Below are positions 30,394 to 37,245 of a stretch of 37,245 bases of DNA, in pieces; within the stretch, counting starts at the first letter, position 1; each line of letters starts with the position of its first letter. This DNA is from a virus, in the IMG/VR virus record IMGVR_UViG_3300050821_013262, positions 1-37,245 of that record, one strand, 5' to 3'. The notes beneath the pieces are model-generated. The model ran no database searches and was not told where the DNA came from. It was given only the letters and a program-made list of their open reading frames with translations. Both the position numbers and the translations under genes were made by a program.

Positions 30394-32493
30394 ATGGATG
30401 TTGCACAAGAATATCAAGACAATCTGGAACGCATCAAGACTAATGTTCGGCGTGCGCATGATTATTTCAAACCAAACTATGACCGATTCAATGAGTTTCG
30501 CAAGTTTATATTTGATACCTCCTTATCTGCTGATGATATAACCCTTTTAATGACTCTGGGAAAGCCGCAACTCGAATTCAATGTCCTGGAAGCCTACATA
30601 TCCCGGCTGTTGGGCGAATTCTCCAAGCAAGAGCCAGACATTGAGGTTTCAGCGGATGACCAGGATAATGCTGACCCGCTGGTGATACGATTCGTCCAGG
30701 AGCATTTGCGACACGTTCTGATGGATAATAAAAATCACCATACGCGTTATGAGCTGTATAAAGATGTATTGTCTGGCGGCTTTGGTGTATTAAAAGTCCT
30801 GACAGATTATGAAAATCCTATGTCCATGAATCAAATAATAATGATTGAGCGCGAGGAGCCAACCCTTGCGGTGTTTGACCAGCTTGCCAGACGCTCCCAT
30901 AAAGGGGATGGGCGCTTCTGTTGTCAACTCTTTCCCAAAGGCAAAGATGATTTTGAAAAAGAATTCCCTGACGCGCCAACCAATACATTAAACTTTCGCC
31001 GTGACTTTGCAGGCTTTAACTGGTCTTATCTCAATGATGCAACACCCATAATACTTATAGGCGATTATTATGAAAAGAAAAGGAAAGAGCGCACAATAGT
31101 GCAGATTAATGATGAAAAGCGCTCTGTTATGACTATGCGCAAGTATAGAAAGCTTGTGGACGAATGGGATGACATAACCGTACCACCGGCTATAATTGGT
31201 AAACCACGCAAAACGATTATTGATACTATTTGCAGATATCGACTCATTGAAAACAGGGTGCTGGAATACGAGGAAACCGATTTTAGCCACTTGCCTCTGG
31301 TCTTTGTGGACGGTTCGTCCGCGATGATTAAAGAGCCTAAAAACGGTAATATAAGGCAGGTGTGCAGGCCTTATGTGTATCATGCAAAAGGCGCTCAGAG
31401 GCTCAAGAACTACGCAGGGATATGTCTTGCCAATGAGCTTGAAAATACTGTTCAGCATAAATTTATGGTGGCAAAAGAGGCGCTTCCCAAAGAAGAGCAA
31501 TTTTTAGAGGCGTATAAGGATGTTCAGAAAGCTTCAGTACTTGTTTATAACTCGGTTCATGAATCAAATCCTGAGCTTCCTATCCAGATGCCGGTACGTG
31601 AGATTAACCGTATTCCTGCCCCTCCAGAGATTATGCAATCGTTTACGGGCGCTGATTCCCTTATTCAAAATGTACTGGGTAGCTATGATGCTTCTCTCGG
31701 CATTAACAATAATCAACTGTCTGGGATTGCTATTGTCGAAGCAGCTTCCCAGTCTAATGCAACCGCCATGCCCTTCATCGTGGGGTTTATGCAAGGACTA
31801 CAACGAGCAGCTGAAATCTATGTCGATTTATTGCCTAAATACATAACCACCCCACGCACGCTTCCCATTATCGATGACGAAGGACAGCGAAATTATCTGC
31901 GTGTTAATCAAAAGCAGGGCATGGATATGGACTTTGATACCAATGTCCTCAACATAAGCATCAAAGCAGGCGCATCCTTCCAGGTTCAAAAATCAAGAAC
32001 GATTATGATGATTAAGGAAATCATGGGAATGAGTCCATTATTTGCGCAATTCATGGCTGAGAAAGGATTGAATTTCATCCTGGATAACATGGAAGGTAAA
32101 GGAGTTGAAGAGCTGAAGATGTTGACTGGCGAGTGGACAGAGCAATATCAGCAGGAAAAACAACAGGCGCAGCAAGCAGAGGCCCAGCAAAATCCTGTGC
32201 AGATGAAGATGCAAATGGAGCAGGCCAAAATGCAGCAACAGTCTCAGAAAGACCAGCAGCAAATGCAGTTGGCAATGGCAAAGATTCAGTCTGAAGATAG
32301 AAAGCTAATGGCTGATTTACATTTAGGTCATGAGTCAGCGAAGGTGCAGATGATTAAAGCGCAAACCGAGCGCATGGCGAAACAGACTGACTTACAAATT
32401 AAACATATGGATATGGGGCACAGACATGCAAAGGAAGTTATCGAGGTTCATACGGCGCTGCATAAACCACATAAGGAACATCGGGTACGATAG
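30394..32493 (+). CDS. Portal protein, P22-like
   Basis: A 699-residue protein (P22 gp1 is 725). The opening QDNLERIKTNVRRAHDYFKP and FNVLEAYISRLLGEFSKQEP segments, the DASLGINNNQLSGIAIVEAA block and the long Gln/Lys-rich C-terminal coiled coil (about 580-699, the barrel of P22 portals) support a P22-like dodecameric portal. It forms the DNA entry channel and binds terminase, then gp4. The C-terminal tail ends in a His-rich stretch (HTALHKPHKEHRVR). Confidence 0.9.
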   Translation: MDVAQEYQDNLERIKTNVRRAHDYFKPNYDRFNEFRKFIFDTSLSADDITLLMTLGKPQLEFNVLEAYISRLLGEFSKQEPDIEVSADDQDNADPLVIRFVQEHLRHVLMDNKNHHTRYELYKDVLSGGFGVLKVLTDYENPMSMNQIIMIEREEPTLAVFDQLARRSHKGDGRFCCQLFPKGKDDFEKEFPDAPTNTLNFRRDFAGFNWSYLNDATPIILIGDYYEKKRKERTIVQINDEKRSVMTMRKYRKLVDEWDDITVPPAIIGKPRKTIIDTICRYRLIENRVLEYEETDFSHLPLVFVDGSSAMIKEPKNGNIRQVCRPYVYHAKGAQRLKNYAGICLANELENTVQHKFMVAKEALPKEEQFLEAYKDVQKASVLVYNSVHESNPELPIQMPVREINRIPAPPEIMQSFTGADSLIQNVLGSYDASLGINNNQLSGIAIVEAASQSNATAMPFIVGFMQGLQRAAEIYVDLLPKYITTPRTLPIIDDEGQRNYLRVNQKQGMDMDFDTNVLNISIKAGASFQVQKSRTIMMIKEIMGMSPLFAQFMAEKGLNFILDNMEGKGVEELKMLTGEWTEQYQQEKQQAQQAEAQQNPVQMKMQMEQAKMQQQSQKDQQQMQLAMAKIQSEDRKLMADLHLGHESAKVQMIKAQTERMAKQTDLQIKHMDMGHRHAKEVIEVHTALHKPHKEHRVR

Positions 32494-32508
32494 AGAGAGG
32501 GAAAACTC

Positions 32509-32679
32509 ATGGCAAAAATAGGCTGGAATGATTTACATAATGCAACGTATGGCGAGCTGAAAAAGACGTATAAAGTAACTGACCGTCAATTGGAAAACCA
32601 GGTAAGACGACATCTGGATGGAGCCAATGCTACTGAGCGTCGTGGACTATACGAAACCGTATATGCTAAAAGAAAATGA
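32509..32679 (+). CDS. Small basic protein, 56 residues
   Basis: It follows the portal gene after GAGAGAGGGAAAACTC. It is basic and helical (WNDLHNATYGELKKTYKVTD; QLENQVRRHLDGANATERRG), and the stop overlaps the next start (ATGA). Its place between portal and scaffold suggests a head-assembly or packaged DNA-binding protein. Family unknown. Confidence 0.6.
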   Translation: MAKIGWNDLHNATYGELKKTYKVTDRQLENQVRRHLDGANATERRGLYETVYAKRK

Positions 32680-32933
32680 AACTGGATATAACTGACCTGA
32701 CAGAGCACTCAATATGCACGCTTGAGAAAGCGCATAAAGGCGTTAAGAGCCGTTTAAAGAGTCAGTTAGGATTAATATTTGATGTAGTCGTACTTGATAA
32801 TCAGGATGAGACATCTCTGGAAATTCAGAACACCATTGACAATATGTTAAACGATGAGTTTAATAAACATGTGGGGTCTTATCTGATTACCATGGATAAG
32901 GTGAGACGATTAATCGAGAATGGATTGAACTGA
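32676..32933 (+). CDS. Hypothetical protein, 85 residues
   Basis: Coupled to the previous gene by an ATGA overlap. It is a helical, mixed-charge protein (LTEHSICTLEKAHKGVKSRL; QNTIDNMLNDEFNKHVGSYL). Function unknown; the setting is head assembly. Confidence 0.6.
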   Translation: MKLDITDLTEHSICTLEKAHKGVKSRLKSQLGLIFDVVVLDNQDETSLEIQNTIDNMLNDEFNKHVGSYLITMDKVRRLIENGLN

Positions 32934-32934
32934 T

Positions 32935-33084
32935 ATGCCATTGAAAAAAGGTGCAAAACCCGGTAGCAAAGGATTTTCTGATAATATAAAGGCTGAGATG
33001 AATGCGGGAAAACCACAGAAGCAAGCCGTAGCTATAGCTTATTCAGAATCAGGTGAACGTAAAAAGAAAAGGAAGTCAAAATGA
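32935..33084 (+). CDS. Small basic protein, DUF6496-like
   Basis: A 49-residue protein starting one base after the previous stop. The pattern PLKKGAKPGSKGFSDNIKAE then MNAGKPQKQAVAIAYSES is one that recurs in tiny phage proteins near head genes (DUF6496-type, from memory). It is highly basic at the C-terminus (RKKKRKSK), compatible with DNA or procapsid binding. Its stop overlaps the next start by four bases. Confidence 0.65.
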   Translation: MPLKKGAKPGSKGFSDNIKAEMNAGKPQKQAVAIAYSESGERKKKRKSK

Positions 33085-33209
33085 AAGATAAACCTAAAAG
33101 CGGTATGAGTAAAAAGCCCATGAAGAAAGAGCATCATCATAAACACATGGATGAAAAAGAAGATAAGAAGCTTGTAAAGAAGATGGTTAAAAAGGACTGT
33201 ATTAAATAA
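33081..33209 (+). CDS. Lys/His-rich 42-residue protein
   Basis: Coupled to the previous gene (ATGA). It is very basic, with KKEHHHKHMDEKEDKKLVKK in the centre. Probably another tiny virion or DNA-condensing protein. The HHHKH cluster recalls the His-rich protein at 33825. Confidence 0.55.
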   Translation: MKDKPKSGMSKKPMKKEHHHKHMDEKEDKKLVKKMVKKDCIK

Positions 33210-33221
33210 CAAGGAACCATA

Positions 33222-33386
33222 ATGGTTAACAAATGCTATGATGAACGCGAATCAAAAAACCGAAAAAAGGCTTTTAAAGAGTCTGATAAAGTTGTGGCAC
33301 AGGTTGCTAAAGATACTAACAAGACTCGTCGTAAAGACACATTGCTGCCTTTGAAGAATGCGGTGAAGAAGAAAACGAGGCCATAA
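33222..33386 (+). CDS. Small basic protein, 54 residues
   Basis: It starts after CAAGGAACCATA. It is rich in Lys and Arg (ERESKNRKKAFKESDKVVAQ; NAVKKKTRP) and possibly disordered. Same late cluster; function unknown. Confidence 0.55.
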   Translation: MVNKCYDERESKNRKKAFKESDKVVAQVAKDTNKTRRKDTLLPLKNAVKKKTRP

Positions 33387-33399
33387 CAGGGAGAAAGTT

Positions 33400-33585
33400 A
33401 TGTTAAGTATATTGGGAGCAGGGGCATTGTCATTACTGGAGCGGGAGCTTATGAAATATGAGCCGCTTGTTCAGCAGTTTGTGATTACGCAACTGGATAG
33501 TCTTAGTAAGTTGCTGGTGCAATACGTAGCTAATAAATTGCACGTAAATCCTCATCTTGCATCAGAGGAAGATACTAATGGCTGA
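33400..33585 (+). CDS. Small helical protein, 61 residues
   Basis: It starts after GGGAGAAAGTT. The hydrophobic N-terminal helix (MLSILGAGALSLLERELMKY) and amphipathic remainder (LVQQFVITQLDSLSKLLVQY) could associate with membranes or with the capsid. It overlaps the next gene by eight bases. Confidence 0.55.
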   Translation: MLSILGAGALSLLERELMKYEPLVQQFVITQLDSLSKLLVQYVANKLHVNPHLASEEDTNG

Positions 33586-33757
33586 AAAATGGATTAAGGG
33601 TGCCATAAAGCATCCTGGTAAACTTCACCGTGAACTTGGTGTGCCGCAGGGTGAGAAAATACCTGCGAAGAAGATGGCCAAGGCTGCTAAAAGCAAGAGC
33701 CCGACAATTCGTAAAGAGGTTGCGCTTGCGAAAACATTAAAGAAGTTACACAAATAG
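33578..33757 (+). CDS. Small basic phage protein, KWIKGAIKHPGKLHRELG type
   Basis: A 59-residue protein starting at ATG 33578 after AGAGGAAG. The pattern KWIKGAIKHPGKLHRELGVP, GEKIPAKKMAKAAKSKSPTI and LAKTLKKLHK recurs in phage and prophage head regions. It is strongly basic and probably binds DNA or other virion components. No specific role is known to me. Confidence 0.65.
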   Translation: MAEKWIKGAIKHPGKLHRELGVPQGEKIPAKKMAKAAKSKSPTIRKEVALAKTLKKLHK

Positions 33758-33824
33758 CATTTCAGTAATCTTTGATATATAATAAAACAGTTTGTACCTA
33801 TTCACTGACAGGGAGTTAGTTATA

Positions 33825-34121
33825 ATGGAACATAAAGCAAAGCATCACATGAAGCACGAACACCATAAGCATCATGAACATAAACACCATGAGCACAAGC
33901 ATCACGAGCACAAGATGCATGAAAAACATCACGAACATAAGCCACATTCTGAATTTCATGACAACCGTATGGTTCATGACAAGCATCAGGAAGGTATTGG
34001 GCGTGTGATTCAACGTACCCATGAAGCCCGTGACGGCCATTTCGGCAAGATGGGAATGGGTCATCATAGTGAGTCAAATTTCAAGCGCGCAAGCTCAGCC
34101 GCTACGCCAAGAAAGGCATAA
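33825..34121 (+). CDS. Histidine-rich repeat protein
   Basis: A 98-residue protein starting at the ATG at 33825 (GGGAG upstream). Residues 5-45 are a tandem HEHKHH repeat with more than twenty histidines, then a low-complexity basic tail with GRVIQRTHEARDGHFGKMGM. It should bind divalent metals such as Zn, Ni or Cu strongly. It lies among small basic late proteins, so a virion, DNA-condensation or metal-sequestering role is possible; none is established. Confidence 0.7.
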   Translation: MEHKAKHHMKHEHHKHHEHKHHEHKHHEHKMHEKHHEHKPHSEFHDNRMVHDKHQEGIGRVIQRTHEARDGHFGKMGMGHHSESNFKRASSAATPRKA

Positions 34122-34146
34122 TTACTTACTCTCATAAGGACGTGAA

Positions 34147-35151
34147 ATGGGTATCGTACAAGCTCCGATTGCTCTATCGGCACAAACTGGTGTAATACCA
34201 GCAAAAAAGAGAATGGTTACAACGGATAATCTGGCAACTTTAACGGCGGCCGGATATCTTAATTCTGTAACGCTCTATGAGGGAACTCCGGTTTCCACTA
34301 ATGATATTATAGAATGTTTGTATTCTTATAATACGGCTACTAAAACCGGTACCTACGAAGAGTTTGCAGTATCTATATCAGGAACTGGTGTAATAACACT
34401 ATCTTCGTTATCCAATGCTGGCGAAGTAGTGCTTCCAACCACTGCTGGAAATATTGCAGTATATGCAAATACGATTGGTGGTTTGACTCAAAATGCTGCC
34501 ACTGCCACTAATAACGGAAATATACAGGCAGGTGTGAGCGGAACAGCTGGTACATTGGCAAGCTTCCCGGCAACAGGTGCTAAAGGTTCTTTAGTGGTTG
34601 CGGCCGTTGCCAACAGTGGAAATACGACAACTACTATCAGCAATGCTGCAATGGGTCAGGCAACTGTTATAAGCATTCCCGATCCAGGTGGCTCTACCGG
34701 AAATTTCCTGGTTGCCCCATTGGCATTGGTTAACAATAATATTGTACAAGCTGATGGTACAGGTGGCCTTATAACCGATGCAGGGATTGCTACTGCCGCG
34801 GTAATGAGCAAAACAGCTGTTAATACGTTAACAGGTTCTGGTCAAATTATACTGGCAAAAGCAAATGGTACTGAAGCTGCGAATGCTGTAACTGCTAGCG
34901 GTAACGCAGGCGTTATAACAACATCTTCATTAACTACTGCCGCAGGCTCTGCATATGCAATTACCTGGACGAATACATTAATTACTGCTACGTCCGTAAT
35001 TAGTTTAACCTTAATGGGTGGTACGAATACCAGAGAAACTATTAGTTTGTCTGCAACAGCTGGCTCTGGAACATCAACATTAACCATTAATAACATTGGC
35101 CCTACTAATGCGTTCAACGGTACGATACTTATCGGTTACACAGTATTTTAA
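34147..35151 (+). CDS. Beta-rich virion protein (decoration or head-fibre type)
   Basis: A 334-residue protein after CATAAGGACGTGAA. It is Ala/Thr/Ser/Gly-rich, cysteine-poor beyond residue 60, with repeated short strands. The C-terminal block (SSLTTAAGSAYAITWTNTLI, then a strand ending FNGTILIGYTVF) resembles small beta-sandwich domains of virion proteins. Its position between packaging and scaffold/coat genes suggests a head decoration or head-fibre protein. Composition is unlike the early genes. Confidence 0.6.
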   Translation: MGIVQAPIALSAQTGVIPAKKRMVTTDNLATLTAAGYLNSVTLYEGTPVSTNDIIECLYSYNTATKTGTYEEFAVSISGTGVITLSSLSNAGEVVLPTTAGNIAVYANTIGGLTQNAATATNNGNIQAGVSGTAGTLASFPATGAKGSLVVAAVANSGNTTTTISNAAMGQATVISIPDPGGSTGNFLVAPLALVNNNIVQADGTGGLITDAGIATAAVMSKTAVNTLTGSGQIILAKANGTEAANAVTASGNAGVITTSSLTTAAGSAYAITWTNTLITATSVISLTLMGGTNTRETISLSATAGSGTSTLTINNIGPTNAFNGTILIGYTVF

Positions 35152-35167
35152 TCGATTAGTAATAGTA

Positions 35168-35200
35168 TACTTGCATTAAACAGTTGATTTAATGCAAGTA
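35168..35200. terminator. Perfect 13-bp stem hairpin past the virion gene
   Basis: TACTTGCATTAAA and TTTAATGCAAGTA flank a seven-base loop CAGTTGA. The stem is perfect but lacks a T-run on either side. It lies between the rightward virion gene and the leftward moron, so it may insulate both transcripts. Confidence 0.5.
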
Positions 35201-35279
35201 GCCATGTTATTAGTTAACAAAACCCGCCCAGCCTATTTACATGTCTCCATGCGTGAAAATGCTCAAATCGTGCGGGTTA

Positions 35280-35459
35280 CTATTTCTCAGCAAGATTTTT
35301 AATTGCATCACCGTATTTATCAAATACCCTAGCTACTGCATCCAGAACTTCCGGGCTATCAGGCCTATATGGCATTTCATGTAGACATTTATGACATAGT
35401 TTCACGACATACATGCCATTTTTGGATAATGTATTTTTGTAGTCATGTTCACAGTTCAT
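35280..35459 (-). CDS. Small zinc-ribbon-like protein in the moron
   Basis: A 59-residue protein in reverse orientation, starting at ATG 35459 after AAGGGCAAGAATA. NCEHDYKNTLSKNGMYVVKL and CHKCLHEMPYR hold one Cys-x-His near the start and a CxxC-x-His, compatible with a single zinc site. The rest is helical (VLDAVARVFDKYGDAIKNLA). Last gene of the moron cassette. The 129 bp upstream (35460-35588) hold only a GGAGG/CCTCC hairpin. Confidence 0.6.
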   Translation of the reverse strand: MNCEHDYKNTLSKNGMYVVKLCHKCLHEMPYRPDSPEVLDAVARVFDKYGDAIKNLAEK

Positions 35460-35588
35460 TATTCTTGCCCTTATATTGGTCGGAGGCCTTTCACCTCCGT
35501 GTGTCTGACTCTATTACTGCCGCCCCGCAGTTCGCTATTATTGTGGCTCAAGCGACATCGCCGTTCACCCATAGCCCAGGTGAGTGAA

Positions 35589-35822
35589 TTAATCAATTAT
35601 TTCCCATGTATCACACATAATGGCCCAGCGCTCTATGCCCCAATAACGAGGAAGGCTAAAGTCCTCGCAATCACATTGTAAAGGACTATCAAACATTTTT
35701 ATCAAAGTAGGGTCTTTATCCACACCTTCAAAGCCACATATCCAAAATTCACCCTCATGCATTAATGCATATTTTGCTTTCTTGCCTTCTCGCATTAAGG
35801 GCAATATTTCTTCAAATTTCAT
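35589..35822 (-). CDS. Possible Tad2-like (DUF2829) protein
   Basis: A 77-residue protein after GAGGAAAGAGGA, with its start overlapping the upstream stop in ATGA. The N-terminus KFEEILPLMREGKKAKYALM, an aromatic core (GEFWICGFEG) and the end WAIMCDTWEIID resemble DUF2829 proteins: (N/K)FEEAL..L..GKK, then ...DWEI. One group of these, Tad2, sequesters the Thoeris signal molecule. The match is by eye and partial. Location in a self-contained moron supports an accessory or anti-defence role. Confidence 0.45.
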   Translation of the reverse strand: MKFEEILPLMREGKKAKYALMHEGEFWICGFEGVDKDPTLIKMFDSPLQCDCEDFSLPRYWGIERWAIMCDTWEIID

Positions 35823-36019
35823 TCCTCTTTCCTCAAGTTATCCCGAAACCACTTGTCAAGTTCTTCAAGACAATAAAGTACACGGCCTTTGGTGTTCATT
35901 CTAAAGTACGGAGGGCCTTCTTTCTTCCATCTCTTTTGACGAAACCAGGAGCTTGAATAACCAAATCTGGCAGATGCCTCTTTCTCTTCAATAAACTTAA
36001 TCCCATCCATAGTAATCAT
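35819..36019 (-). CDS. AlpA/excisionase-type small HTH protein
   Basis: A 66-residue protein. The ATG at 36019 is six bases past AAGGA; an ATG at 36025 is too close to the site. IKFIEEKEASARFGYSSSWF and RVLYCLEELDKWFRDNL match the winged-helix layout of AlpA or phage excisionase-like proteins, with KKEGPPYFRMNTKG as the wing. First gene of the moron, probably its regulator. No integrase partner is present, so true excisionase activity is unlikely. Confidence 0.65.
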   Translation of the reverse strand: MITMDGIKFIEEKEASARFGYSSSWFRQKRWKKEGPPYFRMNTKGRVLYCLEELDKWFRDNLRKEE

Positions 36020-36061
36020 AACCATTCCTTGATTATTAATATTGTTAAAACCTCACAAACT

Positions 36062-36090
36062 ATTCTATTCATGTTCAATCTGGTTTGCAA
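36062..36090 (-). promoter_or_regulatory. Moron promoter
   Basis: TTGCAA (36090-36085), a 17-base spacer and TAGAAT (36067-36062) on the minus strand, about 43 bp before the HTH gene. An independent promoter is expected for a moron. Confidence 0.5.
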
Positions 36091-36118
36091 CCATTCCTGT
36101 CCATCAGTAGATTAAACG

Positions 36119-36147
36119 TTGAGCAAACGGTTTTTACTCCTTATTTT
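36119..36147 (+). promoter_or_regulatory. Possible promoter for scaffold and coat genes
   Basis: TTGAGC (36119-36124), a 17-base spacer and TATTTT (36142-36147). The rest of the leader to 36299 contains AATCTG/CAGATT (36205-36210 with about 36218-36223) and AGATTT/AAATCT inverted repeats and is GC-richer than its surroundings. No gene was found in 36026-36299. Confidence 0.3.
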
Positions 36148-36299
36148 CCCAAGCTCCGCTGACCTCTTGCGATAAAGGGGGAATCACCCGGGCGGGGAAA
36201 AGCCAATCTGATAGATACAGATTTAAAAAATCTACGAGACTCATGCGTCATGTGAGGCAACACTACCGTTGCGGGGTTAATAGCAGAAAAGGAAGTAAT

Positions 36300-37043
36300 A
36301 TGGATGAGATTCAAGGATTGGATCAAAGTACGGAAGTAACCACTTCTGCACCGGATGCTAGTGCCAGTGCTCCTGCAACCCAAAGTACGCCAAATGAACG
36401 TACTTTCAGACAGCACGAAGTTAATGAAATTGTTGGGCGCGCTAAAAAAGAAGCAGCGGAATCTACCCGTAGAAAGTACGAGCAGGAACCGCAATACACC
36501 CAGCAACGATACACTGAACAAGCGCCTGCTCATCAGGATAATCGTTCTCCTGCGATGCCTGAAGATACCATAAGGCGACTTGCAGCAGAAGAAGCCCAGA
36601 GACTCAGAAATGAATGGGTGCAAGATTCCCAGGCAAAACATGAAACCTCTGAAGCCCAGCGTATCGTCCAGAACTTCTGGAATAAAATAGCACCCGGCAA
36701 GGAAGACTACGAAGACTTTGACGCGGTCACAAGTGACATAGAATACGCTCGCTTTCCAAATGTGGTTCAAATTTTATCTGAACACGTTGAAAATGCGCAC
36801 GATGTTCTTTATGAACTCGGTAAAGACCGGTTCAAAATGGCGCAATTAGAACAGTTAAGCCAGATGTCACCAAAAGACGCACTTGTACAGGCAAGACGCT
36901 TGGCTGAATCAATTCAGAACAACAAGCAGGCAGCCAGGACAAGAACTCCAAAACAGCCTCTCTCCCAGTTACGACCCTCTAATACCGGAACGGATAACGG
37001 CGTTATGAGCGTTAGAGACTATAGAATGAAATATAGGGGCTAA
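36300..37043 (+). CDS. Scaffolding protein
   Basis: A 247-residue protein starting at ATG 36300 (MDEIQGLDQS) after AAAAGGAAGTAAT; a longer frame from 36243 lacks a site. It is hydrophilic and largely helical, with a disordered Ser/Ala/Pro start, Gln/Arg-rich coiled segments and a basic C-terminus ending VRDYRMKYRG. This matches P22 gp8-type scaffolds (303 residues), which direct coat assembly and bind coat through a basic C-terminal helix-turn-helix, then leave the procapsid. It is immediately upstream of coat. Confidence 0.75.
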   Translation: MDEIQGLDQSTEVTTSAPDASASAPATQSTPNERTFRQHEVNEIVGRAKKEAAESTRRKYEQEPQYTQQRYTEQAPAHQDNRSPAMPEDTIRRLAAEEAQRLRNEWVQDSQAKHETSEAQRIVQNFWNKIAPGKEDYEDFDAVTSDIEYARFPNVVQILSEHVENAHDVLYELGKDRFKMAQLEQLSQMSPKDALVQARRLAESIQNNKQAARTRTPKQPLSQLRPSNTGTDNGVMSVRDYRMKYRG

Positions 37044-37088
37044 CCAGTTGCCGCTATCTGACTATTAATTTTCGTCGGAGTAGCTAAC

Positions 37089-37245
37089 ATGGCAGTTTTT
37101 CCTAATAATATTTTGCAACAGGTACAAACCTATCAACGCTCAGGACTGGGCTTGCTATTAAACCTTTGTTGCCACATCGCAACCGCTAACACAAAGTTTA
37201 AAGACTTTGACCAAATTCAAGCTAACCTTGGCTCTACGGTTACCT
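37089..37245 (+). CDS. Major coat protein, P22 gp5-like (5' part)
   Basis: ATG at 37089 after CGGAGTAGCTAAC. It encodes the first 45 or so residues (MAVFPNNILQQVQTYQRSGL; ANTKFKDFDQIQANLGSTVT) and runs off the window in the terminal repeat. Continuing at base 1 keeps the frame, so this is the start of the gene at 1-1180. The region 37044-37088 holds only the ribosome binding site. Confidence 0.88.
   Translation, partial: MAVFPNNILQQVQTYQRSGLGLLLNLCCHIATANTKFKDFDQIQANLGSTVT
37226..37245. repeat. Right copy of 20-bp terminal direct repeat
   Basis: Identical to bases 1-20; see the left copy. The overlap lies inside the coat gene. Confidence 0.9.

Noticed and set aside
30988-31500. 170-residue minus-strand frame inside the portal gene
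   Set aside because: Shadow of a clear P22-like portal coding sequence, with odd Cys/His/Phe-rich composition.
33840-33960. Short tandem repeats that could suggest a CRISPR array
   Set aside because: They are in-frame codon repeats of a His-rich protein, without spacers of uniform length or palindromic repeat units.
35819-36019. True excisionase for an integrated prophage
   Set aside because: The fold pattern fits, but there is no integrase and the gene lies in a late-region moron, so a transcription regulator is more likely.
36141-36770. 209-residue minus-strand frame opposite the scaffold gene
   Set aside because: It is antisense to a gene with a strong start site and typical scaffold composition, and it has no ribosome binding site.
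1-37245. tRNA genes
   Set aside because: No cloverleaf with a GTTCRANNC T-arm was recognised in the intergenic gaps. A dedicated scan was not possible.

Overview
The window is a complete or near-complete genome of a P22-like short-tailed (podovirus-type) bacteriophage, about 37.2 kb and AT-rich. The first 20 bases (1-20) are identical to the last 20 (37226-37245). Joining them restores one uninterrupted major coat protein frame, so the molecule is best read as a circle of 37,225 bp, or a circularly permuted headful genome, linearised inside the coat gene. Strong AAGG/GAGG ribosome binding sites, a consensus DnaA box (TTATCCACA), an SSB-type acidic tail and RusA point to a Gram-negative, probably gammaproteobacterial, host. 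The host genus cannot be read from the sequence. No integrase, tRNA or CRISPR array was seen.

Layout around the circle. (1) Packaging and head, + strand, 26559 to 37245 and on to 3726: CxxC protein, small terminase, an accessory insert that includes an IS66 TnpA/TnpB-like pair, large terminase, portal, seven tiny mostly basic or charged proteins, a His-rich protein, a bead-like virion protein, scaffold, coat, two tandem paralogous virion proteins and a gp4-like tail factor. A reverse-strand moron cassette (35280-36019) sits between head genes. (2) Ejection and tail, - strand, 10813 to 4967: gp10-like protein, a small virion protein and three ejection proteins. (3) Tail fibres, + strand, 10925 to 16070. 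(4) A leftward early operon, 19862 to 16098: Sak4-like recombinase, SSB-like protein, several unknown small proteins, then three coupled micro-proteins, at least two of them membrane proteins. (5) A control region around 20000-20260 with a ribbon-helix-helix (RHH) repressor and divergent promoters. (6) A rightward early operon, 20259 to 24254: three tandem paralogues, a replication initiator with an internal origin-like region, nin-like genes, RusA and a lysozyme. (7) A leftward operon of small regulators and unknowns, 26427 to 24257. (8) A second replication-type gene with internal iterons, 4676 to 3747, behind a micro-ORF and an attenuator-like leader.

The early half is lambdoid in logic: leftward recombination genes, a repressor, rightward replication genes, nin genes and lysis. 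The regulation looks different. A family of palindromes (TATATCATGATAT type) overlaps promoters at the control region and between the terminase genes. A second motif (ACTATAGTAATACTA) overlaps the -10 of two distant leftward promoters.

Most notable points: the IS66 TnpA-TnpB pair without transposase TnpC directly upstream of the large terminase; two initiator genes each carrying iterons inside the coding sequence; the attenuator-like leader; the two operator families; and the moron with a possible Tad2-like (anti-Thoeris) protein.
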